From CGIF01 sp031674855 (lineage in GTDB: Bacteria > Bacillota_I > Bacilli_A > Mycoplasmatales > CGIF01): a stretch of 64,000 bases of DNA. The position numbers were made by a program, and so were the translations under genes. The stretch covers positions 434,001 through 498,000 of the forward strand of contig CP125275.1 in assembly GCA_031674855.1 (NCBI GenBank), in the 5' to 3' direction. Below are positions 42,938 through 50,303 of the stretch, piece after piece; positions within the stretch are counted from its first letter, which is position 1, and each line of letters opens with the position of its first letter. The notes under the pieces were generated by a model, which saw nothing but the letters and a program-made list of their open reading frames with translations, was not told the origin of the DNA and made no database searches.

Positions 42938-43396
42938 GTGAAGTGTTGAGTTGTTTATAGAAAATTAGATACTAAACTGACCATTTATGTAAACTTGCCG
43001 TTTAGTGAAGAAAAAGATTTTGATTATCATTACAAACAAGACTTAACTAAAAAAAGACACTACTTTATCCTAAACAGAGAAAAAGAAAAAATTTTTGAAG
43101 TTTTAACTATTACTAGCAAAGAAAAGGCTCGCTGAGGGAAATTTGGACCAATTAAATGTCCTTGCTTAGATAAGGATTCTTATATTTCTCTTAACACCAG
43201 AATTCTTATTTCTCATACTTTTGCTAAACAGCATAATATTAATCTTTTGGATGATAAAAAGGATGCTCATTGTTGTTTGGACAAAGAATTATTTACTAAT
43301 TTATTGTTAGCTTTGAAAATCTATTGAAAAAAACCAAAGCAAAAACTTTTTTTACTAGAGTTCGGTATAGATGAAAATAATCGAAGCAAGCATTAA
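42938..43396 (+). CDS. Putative toxin partner of Panacea antitoxin
   Basis: 152 aa from GTG 42938 (the frame is open slightly upstream, overlapping the antitoxin end). A beta-rich N-terminus with KKRHYFILNREKEKIFEVLTITSKEK recalls the PemK/MazF 'hyyiL.....v.v.pit' strands; then KFGPIKCPCLDKDSYISLNTRIL and a helical end with CC. Three TGA Trp. The MazF-like idea is weak; the toxin role rests on being the immediate partner of a Panacea gene. Confidence 0.5.
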
Positions 43397-43402
43397 TAGT
43401 GA

Positions 43403-44199
43403 TTAGGTTTTCTTATTTTTAGAAATTAAGTAAATAATTAGACCACTTACTAAAATAATACCACCTATTATTAAGACTGGTTTAACTCAATTTGGTTTAT
43501 CAGTTTGAGTATTAGCAGGCTGATTGTTTAATCTTTCTAATTCCTTTTTCTTGCGATCTAATTCTGCTTCTTCTGTGGGCGTTCTAGTGGGTTTATTTTC
43601 TAAGTCAGTGATTTGAGACTGTAATTGTGATTTCTGCTCCTCATTTTTGCTCTCTCTCTCTCTCTGTTGTTATTATTAGAGTTATTATTTATTTCTTCTT
43701 GATTATTGTTAGAAAGAGGACTGTCTTGGTTATTTGATGATTGAGATTGATTTTGAGAAGCAGGGTTATTGATTTCTTGTTCTAGTTCTTGGAGAGAAGT
43801 TTTCATTAACTTAATACTGGCTGTGTTAAAAGGATTATCAAGATGTTTTTGCGATAGTAAATTTATTTCATTTTTGATTTCTTCAATTTTCTTTTTATCG
43901 TTTCTAGTTAAAGTGTTTGTTTCTTTTTGCTTTATTATTGCTAAACTGCTAGTTATTTCTTTCAATGCTTTATTTGCCTCTATATCTACTTCCTGTTGTT
44001 TTTTTTCACCACAGTCTAGATGGTAAAATCTTCCTGCTGGACTTTTTTTAAGACCTCCGATGAACCTTTCCTCGTTTGCTTCAATTTCTTCACGACATTC
44101 ATAGCATTTCCGAGAGCAATCTTCCGTTTTTTTTGTTCATTCGGTATCCCTATTCCAATTTTAATTAGTTTTTTTTGGATTTCTAGATCATTTAGCCAT
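43403..44199 (-). CDS. Cys-rich coiled-coil protein with switchable C-terminal membrane anchor
   Basis: Coherent coding from about 44160: EDCSRKCYECREEIEANEERF with a following FYHLDCGEKK forms a LIM/zinc-ribbon-like cluster, then a coiled coil and an Asn-rich linker. In the present sequence the frame ends at TAG 43600 after a (GA)7 repeat. With six repeats it would continue NEEQKSQLQSQITDLENK to a membrane helix (PVLIIGGIILVSGLIIYLI) and tail SKNKKT, ending at 43403. The 5' end is unclear: ATG 44199 starts MAKWSRNPKKTN but meets TAA at 44161 in the same frame. Similar layout to 8795 and 14678. Confidence 0.6.
43651..43664. repeat. (TC)7 / (GA)7 microsatellite inside coding sequence
   Basis: Seven TC units on the plus strand (GA on the coding strand, giving RERER). 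The downstream anchor frame is restored by losing one unit, so the repeat number sets whether the protein is full length. Dinucleotide repeats in this position are classic phase-variation switches in mollicutes and other bacteria. Confidence 0.75.
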
Positions 44200-44213
44200 C
44201 ACTATAATGATTT

Positions 44214-44369
44214 TTAACTTTTTAATAAGTAAATAATTAGGATAATTCCCCCACCGAATAGTTGCATGTTTTTGAGGTGGCTTTCTTCGATGTTATCAAT
44301 GAAGTAATAGATTAAGACGGCTGAGATAACCATTCCGCCTACGATATAATGTTTAGTGGTAAGTTCCAT
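44214..44369 (-). CDS. Small membrane protein (51 aa)
   Basis: MELTTKHYIVGGMVISAVLI starts a 51-residue frame with two hydrophobic helices (about 9-25 and 36-49) and little else. First of four neighbouring tiny membrane genes in one minus-strand run with spacing of 2-7 bp between most members. Such clusters occur in filamentous phages and plectroviruses as coat or channel genes, but no phage ATPase is present. Confidence 0.55.
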   Translation of the reverse strand: MELTTKHYIVGGMVISAVLIYYFIDNIEESHLKNMQLFGGGIILIIYLLKS

Positions 44370-44371
44370 AG

Positions 44372-44518
44372 TTAGAAAGGGAATTTTTTAATAATGGTAT
44401 AAGCAATTAAAGTAAGGCAACCTAAGGTAAAAGAGTATTTGCCTAAGATAAGTTCAAAGGATTTTTTCTTATCGCCTTGACTATCCTTAACCTTTAAGTG
44501 TCCGTTAGTTGAGTCCAT
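44372..44518 (-). CDS. Small membrane protein (48 aa)
   Basis: 48 aa: MDSTNGHLKVKDSQGDKKKS, a charged N-terminus, then one helix LILGKYSFTLGCLTLIAYTI and tail KKFPF. Coat-protein-like layout (charged N, hydrophobic middle, basic tail). Spaced 2 bp from its neighbour, almost certainly cotranscribed. Confidence 0.55.
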   Translation of the reverse strand: MDSTNGHLKVKDSQGDKKKSFELILGKYSFTLGCLTLIAYTIIKKFPF

Positions 44519-44519
44519 C

Positions 44520-44815
44520 TTACTTTTTTAAAAGTGAATGAGCTCGGAACGAATAACTATAACCCTGATAGCCATTGATTTGCCGTTGGGATTTCTTGAA
44601 AGTGCCTAAGCGACCGAACCGCAGGCTTTCACCGTTTTGAGGGATTTCAAAGCTTGGGCAAAGTCATTAACAATGTGGGGTAAAACTTTTCTTTTTAAGT
44701 TTTCCGTGATGATGTTTTGCTCGGGCTTAGTGCTTGATTTGGGAGTTAGTTTTTTGGTAATTTTAGTAGGTTTGCTTAGTTTTTTACGAGGCTTAGTAAG
44801 GTTTTTTTTTAACAT
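44520..44815 (-). CDS. HU/IHF-like DNA-binding protein, frameshifted
   Basis: Frame one gives a Lys/Pro-rich arm (KKNLTKPRKKLSKPTKITKK) and the helix ENLKRKVLPHIVNDFAQALKSLK. One extra A in the A4 run at 44635-44638 continues NGESLRFGRLGTFKKSQRQI and YSFRAHSLLKK, matching the HU saddle (L..Ge.v.l.gfGtF.v..R) and terminal strand. Restored length 98 aa, as HU. Could package or bend element DNA, or serve the integrase as an architectural factor. Confidence 0.65.
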
Positions 44816-44819
44816 AAGA

Positions 44820-44957
44820 TTATTCTGAGCGATAAGATTGGTAGAGTTTGATTAGTTTGGGTAGCACTAAATAACCGATAATAGTAAAGGTTAAAGCCGT
44901 GATATAGAATGTTTTGTCTTGATAAAAAGGAGTGTTATTTTCGTTGTTTTTTGTCAT
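44820..44957 (-). CDS. Small membrane protein (45 aa)
   Basis: 45 aa: MTKNNENNTPFYQDKTFYIT, one helix about residues 19-36 (ALTFTIIGYLVLPKLI), basic tail LYQSYRSE. Ends 5 bp before the HU-like gene start; part of the same run. Confidence 0.5.
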   Translation of the reverse strand: MTKNNENNTPFYQDKTFYITALTFTIIGYLVLPKLIKLYQSYRSE

Positions 44958-44964
44958 AGTTTGT

Positions 44965-45105
44965 TTAGATGCGGGTAGTTTTGTTTTCAGTGTCAAAAAT
45001 AGTTGATTGAGTTTGATTGATTTTTAAATAGTCTTGGATATAACCACCTAAGTAACCGGCAATAAGACCAATGGTGGCGATTGTGGTGTATTTTTTTAGT
45101 TCCAT
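44965..45105 (-). CDS. Small membrane protein (46 aa)
   Basis: 46 aa: MELKKYTTIATIGLIAGYLG helix then a polar tail (YLKINQTQSTIFDTENKTTR). First gene of the leftward run, 7 bp from the next. Divergent from the LRR gene at 45391, with which it shares the intergenic control region. Confidence 0.5.
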   Translation of the reverse strand: MELKKYTTIATIGLIAGYLGGYIQDYLKINQTQSTIFDTENKTTRI

Positions 45106-45296
45106 GTTTTTTTTTTGTTTAGTTTTTATAATTAGTAATTAATAATATAGAAAATGATGGATAAGAGACTGGTTTGATTTTGAATGAGTTAGTAAACTCG
45201 GATTTTCTTTAAAAGAATGATTGTGTTGGTTTGGCTTAGTAATTTATCATCATTTCTATATGAGTGGGTTTTGCTAAGAGAGTAAAAAGCCCAATG

Positions 45297-45371
45297 GAGA
45301 ATTCTTTGCTGGGAATTCTCGTTCATTCATTCTACTTTTTAAAGATTATTATATAGACTTAATCTATATAA
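45297..45371. promoter_or_regulatory. Two palindromes between divergent element genes
   Basis: GAGAATTC/GAATTCTC (45297-45304 and 45313-45320) is a perfect 8-bp inverted repeat. TTATATAGA/TCTATATAA (45349-45357 and 45363-45371) is a 9-bp inverted repeat ending 20 bp before the LRR start, nearly the same as the one at 6253-6276. Likely operator sites controlling the divergent transcription units. Confidence 0.5.
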
Positions 45372-45390
45372 AAAAATAATAAAAAACATC

Positions 45391-46650
45391 ATGTTCAGCA
45401 CAAAAAATCCTGCTTCAATGACAGCAGAAGAAAAAAAACAAATCACAGTCTTAGATATTAGTAATCAAAATCTTAAAGACAAATTAGAGTTAAAAGATTT
45501 TGAAAATTTACAAGTTTTTATTTGCTCTCGCAATGAATTAACCGAAATAACTATTGATGAGAAAAGTTTAGTTAATTTAACTCGCCTTGATTGCTCTTTT
45601 AATCAAATTCAGAGAATAAATTTCTTAGGAAAGTCGGATAATTTAGAAAAATTTATTGCTAACGACAATCTATTAATTTACCTTGATTTTTTAACTAAAA
45701 TGAATTCTGAAAAACTGATTTATGTAGATATGAGAAACAATTTTTTCAGTAATTACAGCACCTATGATAGTTATTATGGTAGAAGCACGAATTATCAATC
45801 TCAACCTTTTCCATTATCTAGTTTCAGTAACTTAGAAAAATTAGAGGTTTTAATGATTGGCAACGAGAGGGAAAATACTAAAAGATTTAATGGTTCATTA
45901 GAAAGCTTAGAAAAGCTAACTAATTTAAAAAGATTATGAATTAGAAACTGCGACATTACTGGTGGATTAGAGTATTTGACAGAAAAGTTGGAAAATTTTG
46001 ATTGTCAAGATTCTAAGTGAATAGAAGATCAATTAAAATCTTATAAAACATCGTCTAGTTCTCAAACTTATCAAGATAATAGCTCAACAGCTCTCGTTGC
46101 CTGAAAAAAAGCCCAAACTTATTACAAGCTTTATCAAGGTTTAAGAGATAGAGAAATAAAACCTTTGCAGGAGAAATTAATCAAAGAAGAAAATGATTTA
46201 AAAAACGAAAAGAATAAAAATTCTATTTTACAAAAGCAATTAGAAGATGAAAAAGAAAAATTGGTCAACAAGAATAAAGAAGTGGAAAAAACCAATAACA
46301 CTCTCTCTGCTTATCAAAAATTTGTGGAAAATCTTCTAAAAAGCAAAAGAAGCGAGTTATCAAAACTAAATAGTCAAGCAAAAACCAAATTGCAAGTTAA
46401 TAGCGAATGATTAGAAACTTTTTACAGAGCTCAAAAAGAAGTCGATAGAAATGTTAATAACACCTTTGCTCAGGAACAAGTAGAAAAATCACGCAATATC
46501 TTAAAACAAAGTCTAACCGAGGACGAGATACAAACTTCTTTAACCAAGCAAAGAGAAATTTGACAATTAGAGAAAGAACTAGTGGAATTGAATATCTACG
46601 AAGAAAGATACGAAGCCAAAGTTGAAGCTCCTCCTAAATATACTAAATAA
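45391..46650 (+). CDS. LRR plus coiled-coil protein carried by the element
   Basis: 419 aa with seven TGA Trp. MTAEEKKQITVLDISNQNL, then irregular LRRs to about residue 205 (LVNLTRLDCSFNQIQRINFL, LEKLEVLMIGNERE, LTNLKRLWIRNCDITGGLEYL). From about 240 to the end it is a long charged coiled coil (LIKEENDLKNEKNKNSILQKQLEDEKEKL). No membrane helix. The LRR-coil order parallels the chromosomal LRR gene at 32524-34502. Protein-protein binding is the expected role. Confidence 0.75.
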
Positions 46651-46929
46651 TTTCTCTTAAATCCCTTAATCTTCATCCTCGATTTCTTTTTTCACAGAAA
46701 AAGAGATAATTTTTTTCTTTAAAATCATAACTCTCTAGGTCTTTTCATATTTCTGAACTAACTAGGTTAAAAAAAGCATAAACGCTTTGCTTATTAGTGC
46801 CTAATTGAGTTTGTTCAAGGATTCTAAATAATAAAAAGGTTGATTTTTATATTTTTTATGTTTGGAATGGCTTAGCAAGGCATAATCGATGATACCAATT
46901 AGTTGATGTTGTTTTCTGATTTTGGACAT
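46643..46929 (-). CDS. Small OB-like protein, frameshifted
   Basis: Frame one MSKIRKQHQLIGIIDYALLS ends early; with A6 in place of A5 at 46844-46848 it continues STFLLFRILEQTQLGTNKQS, a VYAFFNLVSSEIWKDLESYDF segment and FFCEKRNRGWRLRDLREI, giving 95 aa. The strand order with G-I-D near the start and a Y-x-F-x-N strand resembles OB-fold ssDNA-binding proteins of small replicons. It starts 5 bp after the serine recombinase stop. Identity uncertain. Confidence 0.5.
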
Positions 46930-46932
46930 AGT

Positions 46933-47568
46933 TTAAAATGTTGCTGACTTTAATTTCCTCCTTTTCACATAATCAAATAAACCTCGTTCCGTGCCAATAC
47001 TGATTCATTTAGAGATGTTGGGAATATTCATTTGCTTGGCTAAACATTCTTTAATAGTTGCCAAGTGTTTATCGTAGATGCTCTTTTGGATAGTGCCTTT
47101 GGGTTTGCCAAGTTTGAAACCCTGAGACTTTTTATTAGCCAACGCTTCTTTAGTTCTTTGTTTAATGAGGGATTTTTCTAATTTACCTAACATAGCGAAA
47201 ATGGTTAGTAGCACGTCATTAGTCAGATCATCACGATTATTTTTGTTAAGAGATAAGTTTTCCTTAATGATAATGAGGTTTATTCCTTTTTCCACGAATT
47301 GATTAACCAGCGATAATACTTCCATCGTGGAACGACCAAGGCGGGATAATTCCGAGACTATTAAAGTATCGCCATTTTGGAGATAATTGAAAATATCTAA
47401 TATCTTGCGTTCGGCTAGAGAACGCGAAGAAGAGATTATATTTTCTTCAAATTTGGTGATAGTGAGCTGATGTTTGTGAGCATAATCCAAAATGGCTAAT
47501 TTTTGATTGGCTAAGTTTTGTTGTTCGGTGCTAATTCTTAAATAACCTATTATTTGAGGGGAGTGCAT
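46933..47568 (-). CDS. Serine recombinase (resolvase/invertase family)
   Basis: 211 aa. GYLRISTEQQNLANQK holds the catalytic Ser; LIVSELSRLGRSTMEVL and the DRL-like motif with Arg pair, then TIFAMLGKLEKSLIKQRTKEAL and a C-terminal HTH (IKECLAKQMNIPNISKWISI) complete a classic small serine recombinase. Could invert or resolve DNA within the element. Having both tyrosine and serine recombinases on 11 kb is notable. Last Trp by TGA. Confidence 0.92.
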
Positions 47569-47670
47569 GGTTAAGGTTGGATTTGAATATTGGTGTGGTG
47601 ATTGATGATGGGGTTTTGAACTGTAAGAATTCAGTTAAGATTAGATGATAAATGCTCGTTAAGATTGTTC

Positions 47671-47811
47671 TTATTCATCAGATTTATTTGTTTGTTGTTC
47701 TTGTTTTTCCTTATACCATTCTAAATATTGGACAGCAATAGTTAGTAATGGTAAGCCTAAATAACTCATTTCTAAGGAGTAATTTCTTATTCTTTTGGTG
47801 ATTTCTTCCAT
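47671..47811 (-). CDS. Very small hypothetical protein
   Basis: 46 aa from ATG 47811 (MEEITKRIRNYSLEMSYLGL, then a hydrophobic segment and QYLEWYKEKQEQQ). The frame is open upstream to about 47850 (KKQLSDYTDQEL) if a non-ATG start is used, touching the stop of the next gene. Part of the leftward cluster. No family. Confidence 0.45.
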   Translation of the reverse strand: MEEITKRIRNYSLEMSYLGLPLLTIAVQYLEWYKEKQEQQTNKSDE

Positions 47812-47849
47812 TAGTTCTTGATCGGTGTAGTCAGAGAGTTGTTTCTTGG

Positions 47850-48161
47850 TTATTCATGATTATTAGTAGTTTCTGAAATGGTTTCTGTTGAACATCCTTG
47901 GAGAGGAAATTTAACAAATAAGGGACAGTGATGATGGAAGAGATAGATGATTACTCCATCTAAGCACTCAACACCTCGGGAACGAGTAAAACCTTGAGTT
48001 GGTCTAATTGTTAACTCTCAAAAAGTGAGATAGTAATTGTTGTGGTGATAATCGGTCTTGGTGAATGGTTGTTGACAAGTTTGACAGTGCCGCTTAGTTC
48101 AGAAGGTCATGGTTAAGCAACGATAAAGGCTTTGGCTGGTTTGATTTTGATTATTCTTCAT
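47850..48161 (-). CDS. Cys/His-rich small protein
   Basis: 103 aa. YRCLTMTFWTKRHCQTCQQPF contains a CxxC knuckle; FHHHCPLFVKFPLQGC forms a second Cys/His cluster, suggesting zinc binding. ELTIRPTQGFTRSRGVECLDG lies between. Two TGA Trp. ATG overlaps the upstream gene stop by 11 bp. Unknown family; may act with the flanking zinc-ribbon gene. Confidence 0.6.
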
Positions 48162-48855
48162 AATTTTTGACACAATTAGCACAGATGCCATGTTCTTCGT
48201 TTAGTTCTTTAACTCAACGCTGACATTCGGGACATTGTTCTTTGTCTTGGTTCTTAGTTTGATAACCAAAAACTTTGGCTTTGATTTCTGACTGTAATTC
48301 TTTCCTTTCTTGACAATCATAACAAGAACATTTAAGCTTACCACGCTCCTCGTGGAACTTGGCTAATTCGATTTCCTTTTCATAATGTTTGCGTTGTCGT
48401 TCTAATCGCTCACTTTCAGCAATAAAACCATTCTCTATGCGGGCTTTTTGCTGACCTCAATATTTAATGAGCCGTTGTTGTTGGTCATCAGATAAAGAGT
48501 TTCAATTACTACTTCTTTGTCTTTCTTCATTCTTAGCCGTGGTTCAATAATCCCGAATTAAGATATTTGATATCTGTTCTAGTTTCATCAGGGCGGTGAT
48601 ATCACCTAAGCCTTCGGTAATGGCTGATTGACAATCTTGCAGAGTTCAATTAAAATCTAATCAGAGTTTCTTTTTATCTTTACTTAGTTCGGTATATTCT
48701 TTAAAAGACATTAAGATCTTAATAGATTCCGCGGAGTAGTATTTGTTGTTATCGGAAGAATTAGTTGGATTAGTTTTTAATTTTTGCCTTCTTAATCTTT
48801 GTTGTTGGGCTAAATATTCTTTGCGATTAAGATTGTATTCGTTTTTTCAAGTCAT
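48151..48855 (-). CDS. Hypothetical protein with C-terminal zinc ribbons
   Basis: 234 aa, basic N-terminus (RKEYLAQQQRLRRQKLK), helical middle with DDQQQRLIKYWGQQKARIEN, then CSCYDCQERKELQSE and QCPECQRW with HGICANC, i.e. three CxxC-type knuckles. The CxxCxER(K) pattern recurs in other Cys-rich proteins here (40800 and 8795 genes). Seven TGA Trp. An 18-bp palindrome sits 22 bp upstream of its ATG, so it may head the leftward operon and be its regulator or replication protein. Confidence 0.6.
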
Positions 48856-48877
48856 AAATGAAGGATGAAAATAATTG

Positions 48878-49023
48878 TGTATACAGCTGTATACAGCTTT
48901 GGAGGGATTGAAAATTCGTTGGTTAGTTAAAAATGTTAAGTTGTGGTGGTTGATTTTGTTAAGTTAAGATACTATTTAGTGCTTTTTTGACATGATAACT
49001 TAACAAAATGACCAATTGTGTTA
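48878..49023. promoter_or_regulatory. Operator palindrome and GTTAAG repeats, possible origin
   Basis: TGTATACAGCTGTATACA (48878-48895) is a perfect 18-bp palindrome. Beyond it, TTTTGTTAAGTTA (48954-48966) and TAACTTAACAAAA (48996-49008) are perfect inverted repeats, with further GTTAAG copies near 48935 and 49019. Repeated GTTAAG boxes in a short AT-rich intergenic region look like iterons or tandem operators. Confidence 0.5.
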
Positions 49024-49173
49024 AGCAAAGGGATTAGTGAGTTTGTCTAATCATCGTTTTACTTTTCAGATTATCATCTTAGGTAAAAGTCAATAAATTA
49101 GAACTAATAAAACAACGGTAGATAAGAATAAGTTGATTAGGGTGGACAGGAAAAGAGCAAGTAGGAGAGCCAT
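49021..49173 (-). CDS. Small membrane protein (50 aa)
   Basis: 50 aa: MALLLALFLSTLINLFLSTV, one long hydrophobic helix to residue about 33, then a basic amphipathic tail KMIIWKVKRW. Three TGA Trp. Starts 3 bp after the stop of the 49176-49448 gene, so the pair is coupled. Confidence 0.55.
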
Positions 49174-49175
49174 GA

Positions 49176-49448
49176 TTAATTGATAAGTGAAATTTCCTTA
49201 ACTTGAAAAAAAGTGCTAGTGAGGGTTTGGTTTAACTGGTAAGTGATAGACACTAAACGATTAATGAAGTTATAAGGGGCATCATCTAGGATCTTTAAAG
49301 TTTCCGAATCTAAGTTATTGCGAAAAGCATAGCCGTATTTATAGTTGCTGTTTTCGAAGTGAATTAAGTAATAGGGATTGAAATTCTTGTCAGTTTTGGT
49401 TTCAATGTCCTTGATGGTGAATTTAGAGTTATATTCGTGGAGATTCAT
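49176..49448 (-). CDS. Small beta-rich protein
   Basis: 90 aa: FTIKDIETKTDKNFNPYYLI, then a Tyr-rich strand pair (YKYGYAFRNN) and a closing RLVSITYQLN with FFQVKEISLI. Size and strand pattern are reminiscent of the 31125/36983 paralogues but without a clear shared motif. No internal TGA. First gene transcribed leftward from the non-coding end of the element. Confidence 0.55.
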   Translation of the reverse strand: MNLHEYNSKFTIKDIETKTDKNFNPYYLIHFENSNYKYGYAFRNNLDSETLKILDDAPYNFINRLVSITYQLNQTLTSTFFQVKEISLIN

Positions 49449-50165
49449 AAAAAAAGGCCGTGAGGGTTTTTTTGGGCTTTTTTAGTCTTTCAGACAAATT
49501 ATTTCGCTTTTCTTTTTCTTGTTTTTCTTTTCTAAGGATACCAAGGAGATAGATTATGATATTCTATTTATAGAATGTGTTCCTCTCCCCAAAGATAATC
49601 TACGCTCCGCACTTTTTTAGAAAGTGCTTCGCTGCCATTCTAATTCTTTTCCAATTCTATTTTATAGTCATAACTCGGCATCCGCCTCGTTGGTTATAAA
49701 AACTAAAATTGGGTCTTTTTATCCTTAGTAAAAGTGGTTATTTCAGTAAAGAATTTGGGAACTGTTTTATCCTAATTAGATAAAGGGCAGTCCTTGGTTC
49801 TTTTTGGTGTCGTGGTTCGTGAGAACCTAAGACAATTACTTAAACAACTTACTTCTTGGATGGTAAGAAAAAAAGAATGGCATCCTTTTTATAACCCTTG
49901 CTAATCTGTTTTAAGAAAGATAGTTGCTTAGTATTTCCGCCTTTGCTTTACTGATTAAGAAACACAAAAGACCAAAAATCCAAACAAAAAAATTCACAAA
50001 AAAAAGAAATTTAAAAAGAGAAAATAAAAAAAAGAAGTGATTTTGTTCTCTAATAAAATCAAAGAACTCAGAGTTTAATCAATCTCTGAAATAAGAGAAA
50101 TTTTCTAAATTAAAGTTAGCAATTAAATTAACTAACCATCTTTAATTTAATTCTCTAAAAACTAA
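49449..50165. other. Non-coding, hairpin-rich right end of the element
   Basis: About 700 bp without a credible frame but with several perfect hairpins: ATTCTA-TTTA-TAGAAT (49561-49576), GCACTTT/AAAGTGC (49609-49615 and 49621-49627), GGTTC-GTGA-GAACC (49814-49827), and TCAGAG/CTCTGA near 50068-50090. GC content is patchier than in ordinary intergenic DNA. Candidates are a replication origin, a structured RNA or recombination sites. The last 200 bp match the left attachment flank. Confidence 0.55.
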
Positions 50166-50241
50166 TGGCACGCCCGGGAGGATTTGAACCCCCGACCCTT
50201 TGATCCGAAGTCAAATATTCTATCCACTGAACTACGGGCGT
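50166..50241 (-). tRNA. tRNA-Arg(UCG), integration target
   Basis: 76-nt cloverleaf on the minus strand: acceptor ACGCCCG/CGGGCGT, anticodon stem TTTGA/TCAAA with loop CTTCGGA (anticodon TCG), T-arm GGGTTCAAATCC, encoded CCA. Positions 50166-50207 are repeated at 39094-39135, marking this gene as the attachment site of the element. Confidence 0.96.
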
Positions 50242-50303
50242 ATTCTTTTATATTTTAATTAAAATACATTAAATAATTTTAATCATTGGGATTAATTTTG
50301 ACG

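Larger units (their letters stand above)
39094..50207. mobile_element. Integrated mobile element at tRNA-Arg(UCG)
   Basis: Bounded by the 42-bp direct repeat. The tyrosine recombinase lies near the left end, next to the displaced tRNA fragment; the intact tRNA is reconstituted at the right. Cargo: toxin-antitoxin pair, WG-repeat zinc protein, Panacea module, five tiny membrane proteins (four around an HU-like gene, one near the right end), LRR protein, OB-like protein, serine recombinase, several Cys-rich proteins and a structured non-coding right end. All genes use TGA = Trp, so the element is adapted to a code-4 host. No capsid, terminase, Zot-like ATPase or conjugation gene recognised, so prophage, plasmid-like island or satellite remain possible. 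Confidence 0.85.

Noticed and set aside
43769..44217. Plus-strand Ser/Phe-rich frames
   Set aside because: Shadow of the Cys-rich coiled-coil gene on the minus strand.
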